Of a DNA stretch of 45,895 nt, positions 1 to 7,190 are shown piece after piece. The translations under genes were made by a program, and so were the position numbers. Source of the DNA: Candidatus Krumholzibacteriia bacterium (lineage in GTDB: Bacteria > Krumholzibacteriota > Krumholzibacteriia > LZORAL124-64-63). The DNA is taken from the NCBI GenBank assembly GCA_024762975.1, contig JANTGJ010000012.1, positions 1 through 45,895 on the forward strand. The letters run 5' to 3'. Every line of letters begins with the position of its first letter. Position 1 is the first letter of the stretch. The notes beneath the pieces are model-generated. The model saw only the letters and a list, made by a program, of their open reading frames with translations, did no database searches and was not told the DNA's origin.

Positions 1-1135
1 AGGGGTCGTCGTTCGGTTCCAGTTCGGTCGTGACCAACGGAGTCCGGGAGCCGTTCATCTCGTCGATCAACTCGGCTGCGCCGGTGATCTCGGAATCGAT
101 TCCGTCCGGGTCGCTGTCATCGAAATGGTAGTCCCAGAAGCTGTACAGCAGGCCCAGACCGTCGGCGTAGTGCTCGCGCCGGGTCTCGAGAATGTCCTCG
201 TTCACATCCTGTCCGGTGCGGCTGTAGTCATGTTCACAGCGCACGGTCGGGTAGGTGCCAAGCTGGCCGTCGAACCGAACCCTCGTCTGGTCGGTACCAT
301 CGTCGTGCGCCGGGCCTCCGGCGAGCAGGAAACCCGAGTTGTCGAACGTGGTCGCGCCGACGACGGTCAGATTCTCCCAGGCGCCGGCCGACCGGTCCGG
401 ATCCGCCTTGTAGGTGCCGTGTCCATCGGTAGCGAGGTAGAACCAGTCCTGCTCCAGGGCGTTCGCGGTAGTCGTTTTTTCATCCATCCGGAAGTGGCGA
501 ATCCGCCAGCCGTCGCGCCCGTCGTGGGTCACGGGTTCCTGGGCATAGAGGACCTGCAAACCGTCGAACTCACGGGTCGAACTTTCGGCTCCGGTCCGGA
601 CCGTTGTCGAAGAGGTTCCTTCATACAGCCATACGTTGCCTTGTTGCAAAGGGAAGTCGATCGATCCCAACGGCGGCTCGGCCGTCGAGAAACTCCAGGT
701 GTAGTCGGCAGCCAGGGTGTTGCCTGCCTCGTCGGCCAGCGCGGAATCGACCGTAGCCTGGTAGGTGGCCGAAGGGTCGAGCGGCTCGGCGGGGGTGAAG
801 ACGATGTCGCGGGTACCGGCCTTGTTCGAGGCCGCGACCGTCAACGGAGTCCCGTCATCCAGCGAGATCGAATGGCTGGTGACCGAGTCCAGATCGATGT
901 CCTCGGAAAAGGTGACCGTCACTCGGGAGTCCACGGCGATGCCGGTGGCACCCGCTGCCGGCAGGACTGCCGTCACCCGCGGTCGGGTCGTATCGACCGT
1001 AGGACCGCCGTTGTTCGACTCGTCGTCGCTGCCACAACCGGCCGCGGCAATCAGCAGAAGAAATCCCAGGTTGATCGCCGGTCGGTGAATCCTGCCTATT
1101 TCGATGACGTTCCTCCGTTTTCCTGATCTACACAT
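1..1135 (-). CDS. Ig-like (Big_5) lipoprotein, C-terminus cut by window edge
   Basis: The ORF track misses this gene because it runs off the left edge. I read it from the reverse complement, starting at ATG 1135 and open to base 1. The N-terminus has a hydrophobic stretch ending in AAAGCGSDD, a lipoprotein signal with lipidation at the Cys. Next comes a bacterial Ig-like domain of the Big_5/SbsA type (ATGIAVDSRVTVTFSEDID, roughly residues 55-150), then a beta-rich domain of unknown type. The visible end reads ELEPNDDP, which resembles the start of a bacterial pre-peptidase C-terminal (PPC) domain. It is probably an exported surface or periplasmic protein, with no enzymatic motif seen. No clear ribosome site precedes ATG 1135; a GGAGG lies just inside the reading frame, so the true start could be slightly downstream at a non-ATG codon. 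The plus-strand ORF 125-1126 is its shadow. Confidence 0.8.
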   Translation of the reverse strand, partial: MCRSGKRRNVIEIGRIHRPAINLGFLLLIAAAGCGSDDESNNGGPTVDTTRPRVTAVLPAAGATGIAVDSRVTVTFSEDIDLDSVTSHSISLDDGTPLTVAASNKAGTRDIVFTPAEPLDPSATYQATVDSALADEAGNTLAADYTWSFSTAEPPLGSIDFPLQQGNVWLYEGTSSTTVRTGAESSTREFDGLQVLYAQEPVTHDGRDGWRIRHFRMDEKTTTANALEQDWFYLATDGHGTYKADPDRSAGAWENLTVVGATTFDNSGFLLAGGPAHDDGTDQTRVRFDGQLGTYPTVRCEHDYSRTGQDVNEDILETRREHYADGLGLLYSFWDYHFDDSDPDGIDSEITGAAELIDEMNGSRTPLVTTELEPNDDP

Positions 1136-1138
1136 CCA

Positions 1139-1191
1139 TTGCGGGAATACGATCCATCTTTTACCATATCGCGATCGTATCATGAAGATAC
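1139..1191 (+). promoter_or_regulatory. Putative promoter and dyads upstream of the MmgE/PrpD gene
   Basis: TTGCGG (1139-1144) and TACCAT (1162-1167) are separated by 17 bases, a fair sigma70-type match pointing at the 1231 gene. The perfect inverted repeat ATACGATC (1147-1154) / GATCGTAT (1173-1180) brackets the -10, and a second one, GTATC (1177-1181) / GATAC (1187-1191), follows it. The dyads could be operator sites, since this 95-base divergent gap is more AT-rich than its surroundings. The assignment is by eye only. Confidence 0.4.
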
Positions 1192-1230
1192 AACCATCAA
1201 CAAGCGACCGCGGGTCGTAAGGGGCGAATC

Positions 1231-2601
1231 ATGGACAGCATCACTCGTAAAATGGCCCGTTTCACGTTGGATCTGCAGTATGACCGGATTCCGGCCGAAT
1301 CGGTCAAGGAGGCCAAGCGATTCCTGCTGGACAGCGTCGGCTGCGCGATGGCCGCGGTGAATAATCCCGACATGGCTGCGATGTACCGTTTCACCGAGAA
1401 GCTGGGGGGGACGGCCGAAGCCACACTGATCGGCAATGGACACCGCACGAACGCGGCGAACGCCGCGCTGATGAACAGCCTGCTGGTGCGTGCGCTGGAT
1501 TACAATGATATCTACTGGGAGCAGGACCCGTCGCATCCGTCGGATATCATCTTCGGCGCGATCAGCCCGGCCGAAGCCCTGAAAAAGGGCGGACGCGACA
1601 CCCTGACGGCAATCCTGATCGCCTACGAACTGGAATTGCGCTGGTGCCTGGCCTGCTTCCCGGGGGTGCGCGAGATCGGTTGGCATCATGCCACCCTGAC
1701 GCAGTTCGTCAGTCCGTTCGTCGCAGGTAGGATCTACGGCCTGGATGAAGACCAGCTGGTCGCCGCCGCGGGCATCAGCGGCAGTTCGCACTATACCGTG
1801 GGCGGCGTCGTGGCCGGCCACCTGACGAATATGAAGAACACGGCTGACCCGCTGGCAACGCAGGCCGGTGTGCTGGCCTGTCTGATGGCTGCCGAGGGCT
1901 ATGAGGGGCCGGTCGAGGTCATCGAAGGCAAGGAGGGCTTCGAACACGTCCTGCCCAACATCGAGCTGAAGCCCGAAATCCTGCTGGAGGGTCTGGGGTC
2001 GAAGTTCCTGATCAACGACTGCGGCTACAAGGCCTTCCCGACCGAAGCGCTGACGCACCAGCCGATGTCCGCGGTGCTGCTGGCGATGCAGAAGAACGGC
2101 CTGGTCGCCGAGGATCTGGCCAAGATCCATATCCAGACCACGGCCCGGGGCGCCGATATCCTGAGTGACCCCTCAAAGTACGACCCGCAGACGAAGGAGA
2201 CGGCGGACCACAGCCTGCCGTACTGCCTGGCGGCGGTGGCCGCCGACGGCGGGGTGTACCCGAACTCGTTCAGCGACGAGAAGCTTTTTGACCCGCGCAT
2301 CCGCGCCCTGCTGGGCAAGATCGAGGTCGTGGCGAATGATGAGATCGACGCCATGTTCCCGGGCACCAAGCGCGCCATTGCCACGCTGACGACGAACGAC
2401 GGGCGAACGTTTACCGAGACCGTCGATCATGCCAAGGGCAGTCCGCAGAACCCGCTCAGCGACGACGAGCTGATCGCGAAGTTCCGCGCCAACTGCGATG
2501 GAGTGCTGGATACCGCGCGTCAGGATGCGATCATCGAGGCGACCTGGGGCTTCGACGAGTTGGGCGATGTGGGCGATTACATGAAGTTGTTGGTGGTCTG
2601 A
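1231..2601 (+). CDS. MmgE/PrpD family protein
   Basis: The 456-aa cytoplasmic protein has the MmgE/PrpD fold family signature throughout: N-terminal helical start (RFTLDLQYDRIPAESVKEAK), LLDSVGCAMA, a middle LDYNDIYW and HPSD stretch, and YKAFPTEALTHQP in the C-terminal half. Family members include 2-methylcitrate dehydratase and cis-aconitate decarboxylase, which act on tricarboxylates; the substrate here cannot be told from sequence. Length is normal for the family (450-500 aa). The start is supported by AAGGGG 7 bases upstream. There is no prpB or prpC neighbour, so a methylcitrate cycle role is not indicated by context. A G7 run lies at 1404-1410 in the coding sequence but the frame is intact. 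It is probably a separate unit from the glucan locus that follows. Confidence 0.88.
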   Translation: MDSITRKMARFTLDLQYDRIPAESVKEAKRFLLDSVGCAMAAVNNPDMAAMYRFTEKLGGTAEATLIGNGHRTNAANAALMNSLLVRALDYNDIYWEQDPSHPSDIIFGAISPAEALKKGGRDTLTAILIAYELELRWCLACFPGVREIGWHHATLTQFVSPFVAGRIYGLDEDQLVAAAGISGSSHYTVGGVVAGHLTNMKNTADPLATQAGVLACLMAAEGYEGPVEVIEGKEGFEHVLPNIELKPEILLEGLGSKFLINDCGYKAFPTEALTHQPMSAVLLAMQKNGLVAEDLAKIHIQTTARGADILSDPSKYDPQTKETADHSLPYCLAAVAADGGVYPNSFSDEKLFDPRIRALLGKIEVVANDEIDAMFPGTKRAIATLTTNDGRTFTETVDHAKGSPQNPLSDDELIAKFRANCDGVLDTARQDAIIEATWGFDELGDVGDYMKLLVV

Positions 2602-2676
2602 CCGAATCCGATTCTGATGCGCCGTCGATCGGCCGTCCTGTTCGGGCGCCGGGCGGCGGCGCATTGCCTTTTTCGG

Positions 2677-2705
2677 TTGCTTTCGACTCGTCCCTCGGGC
2701 ATAAT
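2677..2705 (+). promoter_or_regulatory. Putative promoter of the ABC/GH144 operon, possibly leaderless
   Basis: TTGCTT (2677-2682) and CATAAT (2700-2705) are 17 bases apart, a good sigma70-type pair. The ATG of the GH144 gene is at 2712, so a start site 6-7 bases after the -10 would fall on or beside the initiation codon. No purine-rich ribosome site precedes that ATG (CCGCCC). Together this suggests a leaderless mRNA. Confidence 0.45.
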
Positions 2706-2711
2706 CCGCCC

Positions 2712-4181
2712 ATGAAAACTTTGCTTCGATTTCGACAGCTCACAGCACCGGGTCTGCTCGCAGCATCGGCTCTTTGCTGGCTCTGCGGGGGTGTCGCTGG
2801 CTGCGGCGATACGGCGAGCCAAAGGACGGCCGCTTTTTCTTTGTCTGCCAATGAAACCGCTTTCATTGACAGTTTACAGCACCACACCTTTCGCTTCTTC
2901 TGGGAGCAGTGCGATCCCGTGACCGGCCTGGCGCCCGATCGCGTGCCCAGTCCATCATTCGCCAGCATGGCTGCCACGGGGTTCGCACTGACTGCGTATC
3001 CGGTCGGAGTAGAGCGCGGTGAAGTGACCCGTGAGCAGGCAGCAAGGCGGGTGCTGAAAACTCTCAGATTCCTCTACCAATTGCCCCAGGGTGACGACCC
3101 CCGACACTCTGCAGGCGTGAACGGATTCTACTACCACTTCGTGGATATGCAGACGGGTCTGCGATTTCGGGACGTCGAGCTTTCGACGGTCGATACGGCG
3201 CTTCTGTTGGGCGGCGCCCTGTTCTGCCAGTCGTATTTCGATCGAACCACGGCGGTCGAGGACAGCATCCGGACGATAGCCGAGCAGATGTATCGGCGAG
3301 TGGATTGGCAATGGGCCTCGCCGCGCGCGCCGTTGATCGGCCACGGCTGGTCTCCCGAAAACGGGCACCTCCCGTACGACTGGGGAGGCTACAACGAAGC
3401 CATGCTCGTCTATCTGATGGCGCTGGCATCCCCGACCCATCCCGTGGAGCCGGAGTCGTGGGATGCCTGGACGGCCGGGTATCGCTGGACGGAATTCCAG
3501 GGGCGCGAGCAGATCGCATTCGGTCCGCTATTCGGCCATCAGTACACTCACGTCTGGATCGATCTGAATGGGATCCGGGATCAATTCTGCCGCGAACACG
3601 ATCTTGATTATTTCGAGAACTCGCGGCGTGCCCTGCTGTCGCAACGAGACTATGCGCGGACCAATCCCGGTGCCTGGCGTGGCTACGGTGACCGTCTGTG
3701 GGGACTGACCGCCTGCGATGGACCGGTGCACGGCACGTTCGAGATCGACGGCCGGCAACGGGAGTTTCGGACCTACTGGGCACGTGGTGCTGCATCGGGG
3801 GCCATCCACGATGATGGGACCATCAGTCCCACGGCGGCGGCCGGTTCGCTGCCTTTCGCACCCGAGGCGGTCGTGCCTTTGCTACTGGCCCTGCACGAGG
3901 ACCATGGAGAGTACCTCTATGGGGAATACGGTTTTCTGGACGCCCTGAATCCGACCTTCACCTTGGATGTACCGGTGCAGCATGGGCGAGTGGTACCGGA
4001 CCATGGTTGGTACGACACCGACTACCTGGGCATCGACCAGGGGCCGATCGTGGCCATGATCGAGAACTGGCGAACAGGACTGATTTGGAAGACGCTGAGG
4101 ACCAATCCGCACATTGTTCGAGGTCTGAAGCGCGCCGGGTTCCAGGGCGGTTGGCTGGACTCGGCCGTGGATCAGCCGTGA
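2712..4181 (+). CDS. GH144-type endo-beta-1,2-glucanase lipoprotein (PF10091 glucoamylase-like)
   Basis: I start at ATG 2712, not the ORF-track 2664, because it gives a clean lipoprotein signal ending GVAGC (Cys31), for a 489-aa product. The catalytic (alpha/alpha)6 domain spans about residues 45-485. Hallmarks of the PF10091/GH144 family are FRFFWEQCDPVTGLAPDR, ELSTVDTALL (about 156-165), WGGYNEAMLVYLMAL, HQYTHVWIDL and GIDQGPIVAMIENW. GH144 founders are endo-beta-1,2-glucanases that cut linear beta-1,2-glucan to sophoro-oligosaccharides. Lipidation places it in the periplasm or on the outer membrane. It heads an operon whose next gene overlaps by 4 bases (GTGA). A second GH144 with a different export signal lies at 26546. 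Family assignment is strong; substrate is inferred from family and context. Confidence 0.87.
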   Translation: MKTLLRFRQLTAPGLLAASALCWLCGGVAGCGDTASQRTAAFSLSANETAFIDSLQHHTFRFFWEQCDPVTGLAPDRVPSPSFASMAATGFALTAYPVGVERGEVTREQAARRVLKTLRFLYQLPQGDDPRHSAGVNGFYYHFVDMQTGLRFRDVELSTVDTALLLGGALFCQSYFDRTTAVEDSIRTIAEQMYRRVDWQWASPRAPLIGHGWSPENGHLPYDWGGYNEAMLVYLMALASPTHPVEPESWDAWTAGYRWTEFQGREQIAFGPLFGHQYTHVWIDLNGIRDQFCREHDLDYFENSRRALLSQRDYARTNPGAWRGYGDRLWGLTACDGPVHGTFEIDGRQREFRTYWARGAASGAIHDDGTISPTAAAGSLPFAPEAVVPLLLALHEDHGEYLYGEYGFLDALNPTFTLDVPVQHGRVVPDHGWYDTDYLGIDQGPIVAMIENWRTGLIWKTLRTNPHIVRGLKRAGFQGGWLDSAVDQP

Positions 4182-5482
4182 TTCGCGCGAATGACTGGCG
4201 TGGGCTGTGTGTGGCCGTGATCGGGAGCCTGTTGCTGGGCATCGGAGCCTGCGCGGACGGTGAGCGTGAGTCCATCACGATCCGGTTTTGGGTCATGGGC
4301 CGTGAAGGAGAAATGGTCCAGGAGTTGACGCGCGAGTTCGAAGCACAAAACCCGGGGATTCGCGTCGACGTGCAGCAGATTCCCTGGTCGGCCGCCCACG
4401 AGAAGCTGTTGACCGCCTATGTGGGGCGCGCTACTCCCGACCTGACCCAACTGGGGAATACGTGGGTGCCCGAATTCGCTGCCCTGCGTGCTCTGGCACC
4501 TCTGGATGCGCTGGTGGACGAATCACCACAGATTGACCCAAACGACCATTTTCCAGGCATTTGGGACACGAATGTGCTGGATGGGGAACTCTTTGGTCTG
4601 CCTTGGTACGTCGATACCCGGGTTCTCTTCTACCGGACTGATTTGCTGCGTGGGGCGGGCTATGAATCGATGCCTACCCATTGGTCCGGCTGGCGGGACG
4701 CGTTGCGTGCCGTCACCGACAGGGGCGGGCCGGGTCGGTATGGAATTCTGTTGCCCATCAACGAGTGGCCGCAGCCGGTCATCTTCGGACTGCAGGTGGG
4801 TTCGTCGCTGTTGGCCGATCGGGATACGCGCGGTGTTTTCAGCCAGCCGGCTTTCCGCGAGTCGTTCCGCTTCTACCTGGATCTGTTTCGCGATGGACTG
4901 GCGCCGCCGGTGGCGAACAACGAGGTAGCCAACCTCTACCAGGAATTCGAGCGTGGCACGTTTGCGATGTATATCTCCGGACCGTGGAATCTGGGTGAAT
5001 TTCGTCGCAGGCTGCCGGCCGAACTGCAGCAGGAATGGTCGACCGCGCCGTTGCCGGCACCGGATGGCCAGGAGGGACCGGGCCTTTCGTTGGCCGGTGG
5101 ATCCAGCTTGGTAGTTTTCCGAAGCTCCGAGCATCAGCAAGCGGCATGGCGATTAATCGAGTTTCTGTCACAGCCGGAACAGCAAGTGCGCTTTTTCGAG
5201 CTCACGGGTGACCTGCCGGCGCATCGTTCCGCGTGGAATGATCCGGTCCTGGCCAATGACCCGCAGGCTCGCGCATTCGCCCAGCAACTAGAGCGAGTCG
5301 TGCCGACCCCCAAGATTCCCGAGTGGGAGCAGGTGGCCAACCGCGTATGGGAAGCTGCCGAGCAGGCGATCCATGGCGCTAACGACGTGGACAAAGTGCT
5401 GGCGGAACTGGATCAGGACGTCGACCGGATGCTGGCCAAGCGCCGCTGGCTGATGCAGCAACGCGAAGAGGAAACGCCGTGA
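4178..5482 (+). CDS. ABC sugar transporter substrate-binding lipoprotein
   Basis: The start is GTG 4178, overlapping the preceding TGA; the ORF-track start at 4007 would run inside the GH144 gene. The 434-aa product has a lipoprotein signal (LLLGIGAC) and the family 1 extracellular solute-binding fold: ITIRFWVMGREGEMVQELTR, DLTQLGNTWVPEF, VLFYRTDLL, GTFAMYISGPWNLGEF, and LAGGSSLVVFRSSEHQQAAW. It should bind oligosaccharide in the periplasm and deliver it to the two permeases that follow with 4-base overlaps. Context suggests sophoro-oligosaccharides (beta-1,2-linked glucose), as for the known Listeria beta-1,2-glucooligosaccharide binding proteins; the ligand itself is an inference. Confidence 0.9.
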   Translation: MIRANDWRGLCVAVIGSLLLGIGACADGERESITIRFWVMGREGEMVQELTREFEAQNPGIRVDVQQIPWSAAHEKLLTAYVGRATPDLTQLGNTWVPEFAALRALAPLDALVDESPQIDPNDHFPGIWDTNVLDGELFGLPWYVDTRVLFYRTDLLRGAGYESMPTHWSGWRDALRAVTDRGGPGRYGILLPINEWPQPVIFGLQVGSSLLADRDTRGVFSQPAFRESFRFYLDLFRDGLAPPVANNEVANLYQEFERGTFAMYISGPWNLGEFRRRLPAELQQEWSTAPLPAPDGQEGPGLSLAGGSSLVVFRSSEHQQAAWRLIEFLSQPEQQVRFFELTGDLPAHRSAWNDPVLANDPQARAFAQQLERVVPTPKIPEWEQVANRVWEAAEQAIHGANDVDKVLAELDQDVDRMLAKRRWLMQQREEETP

Positions 5483-6369
5483 GTAGTGGTTTGGCTCGCA
5501 AAAAGGCCCGCGCCGCCTGGTGGTTTCTGACTCCTGCGCTGGTGTTGCTGGCGCTATTCTTTGTTTTGCCGGTCGCGGCGGGGCTGTTGCTCAGTTTGAC
5601 CGATTTCGACATCTATGCCGTCGGAGATCCGTCCGTCGCCCGATTCGTCGGGTTGAAGAACTATGCCCATCTGCTGAGTGACGGGACTTTCTGGCGCGCG
5701 GTGGGCAACACGCTGCAGTTCGTACTCATCGGCGGCCCGTTGTCGCTGGCGGTCTCGTTGGCGGCAGCCTTGCTGCTGAATGAAAAGGCCGTGCGCCTGC
5801 GCGGGCTGTTGCGCACCGTCTACTTTGCTCCGGTGGTCACGACCCTGGTCTCGGTGGCCATCGTTTGGCGATATCTCTATCACCCGCGGTATGGGCTGCT
5901 GAATTTTCTGCTGGGTCAGATCGGAGTCGATCCGATCGACTGGTTGGGCGATCCGAACTGGGCGATGCCGGCCATCATCCTGCTCGCCGTCTGGAAGAAC
6001 TTCGGCTACAACATGCTGATCCTGCTGGCCGGTCTGCAGGTCATTCCGCGCGAATTGTACGAGGCGGCCTCGATCGACGGAGCCGGTCCCTGGCGCCGTT
6101 TTCGTCACATCACCCTGCCGGGACTGGCACCGACCTTCCTGTTTGTTTCGGTCACGACGATGATCGGCTACTTCCAGGTATTCGCCGAACCCTACGTGAT
6201 GACTCAGGGGGGGCCGTTGGGCGCAACCCGCAGCCTGGTGCTCTTTATGTACGAAGAGGGCTTCCGCTGGTGGCGCATGGGGATGGCTTCTGCGGTTGCG
6301 GTACTGCTGCTGGTGATCACCCTGATCGGTACGCTGATCCAGTTGCGCCTGGACCGGAGGGAAGCATGA
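5479..6369 (+). CDS. ABC sugar transporter permease, MalF/UgpA-like
   Basis: The 296-aa integral inner-membrane protein has about six transmembrane segments, beginning with WWFLTPALVLLALFFVLPVAAG. The conserved cytoplasmic EAA loop that docks on the ATPase is clear: EAASIDGAGPWRRFRHITLP (about residues 194-213). It starts at GTG 5479, which overlaps the binding-protein stop (GTGA), and its own stop overlaps the next permease ATG. This is the first of two permeases of a CUT1-type carbohydrate importer. Confidence 0.93.
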   Translation: MSSGLARKKARAAWWFLTPALVLLALFFVLPVAAGLLLSLTDFDIYAVGDPSVARFVGLKNYAHLLSDGTFWRAVGNTLQFVLIGGPLSLAVSLAAALLLNEKAVRLRGLLRTVYFAPVVTTLVSVAIVWRYLYHPRYGLLNFLLGQIGVDPIDWLGDPNWAMPAIILLAVWKNFGYNMLILLAGLQVIPRELYEAASIDGAGPWRRFRHITLPGLAPTFLFVSVTTMIGYFQVFAEPYVMTQGGPLGATRSLVLFMYEEGFRWWRMGMASAVAVLLLVITLIGTLIQLRLDRREA

Positions 6370-7190
6370 TGCGGTTCCGACCGAGATCCGCGCTACTGCA
6401 TCTGGTGCTGTTCGTCGGGGCGTTGGTTACATTGCTGCCCCTGGGTTGGATGGTCGCTGCCGCGTTCATGCAACCGGGAGAGGCAAACTCGCTGCCACCG
6501 CACCTGGTGCCTGCTGATCCGACACTCGAGCATTTTCGGGCCCTGTTCACGCGCCTGGATTTCCTGCGCAATCTGGCCAACAGCGCGATCGTCACTACGC
6601 TGGCGACGCTGCTCTCGGTGCTGGTCAACTCGATGGCGGGCTATGCGTTCGCCAAGTTGCCCTTCCCGGGACGCGAGCGGCTCTTCAAGTCGCTGGCTGC
6701 GGCCCTGGTCGTGCCCGCACAGGTCGGTATGCTACCGCTATTTCTGCTGCTGCGCGAACTGGGGTTGGTCAACACCTATGCCGGCGTACTGGTGCCCTAC
6801 CTGGCCAGCATCTTCGGCATTTTCCTGATCCGGCAATACGCCCTCAGCGTTCCGGACGAATTGCTGGACGCCGCTCGCATCGAGGGTGCTGGCGAGTTCG
6901 CTGTATTCCGCCTCGTGGCCTTGCCGGTGATCAAGCCGATCCTGGTGACGATGGCCGCATTCACTTTCCTGAGCGCCTGGAACGATTTCATGTGGCCGCT
7001 GATCGTGCTGTCCGATAGTTCGATGTACACGCTGCCGGTGGCGCTTGCCAACCTCGTGGGAGAACACGTTCAGGACACCGAGTTGATGATGGCCGGTTCC
7101 CTGCTGACCATCCTGCCGGCGCTGGTCGTGTTCCTGATTTTTCAACGCATCTACGTACAGGGCATCATGTCCGGGGGAGTCAAGGGATGA
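6366..7190 (+). CDS. ABC sugar transporter permease, MalG/UgpE-like
   Basis: I use ATG 6366, overlapping the preceding TGA, in place of the ORF-track 5865 start that lies inside the upstream gene. The 274-aa protein has the usual N-terminal membrane segment followed by five more, and the EAA loop DAARIEGAGEFAVFRLVALP (about 162-181). It ends with the family-typical QRIYVQGIMSGGVKG. It pairs with the upstream permease to form the channel of the sugar importer. No ATP-binding subunit follows; the next gene is a secreted glycosidase-like lipoprotein, so a shared MsmK/UgpC-type ATPase encoded elsewhere is expected. Confidence 0.93.
   Translation: MMRFRPRSALLHLVLFVGALVTLLPLGWMVAAAFMQPGEANSLPPHLVPADPTLEHFRALFTRLDFLRNLANSAIVTTLATLLSVLVNSMAGYAFAKLPFPGRERLFKSLAAALVVPAQVGMLPLFLLLRELGLVNTYAGVLVPYLASIFGIFLIRQYALSVPDELLDAARIEGAGEFAVFRLVALPVIKPILVTMAAFTFLSAWNDFMWPLIVLSDSSMYTLPVALANLVGEHVQDTELMMAGSLLTILPALVVFLIFQRIYVQGIMSGGVKG

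Noticed and set aside
125-1126. Plus-strand ORF of 333 aa
   Set aside because: It is antisense to the Ig-like lipoprotein read on the minus strand, with Arg/Gly/Val-rich composition and no domain pattern.
5865-6365. N-terminal extension of the second ABC permease
   Set aside because: It overlaps the first permease out of frame, and the true start at 6366 shows the usual overlap.
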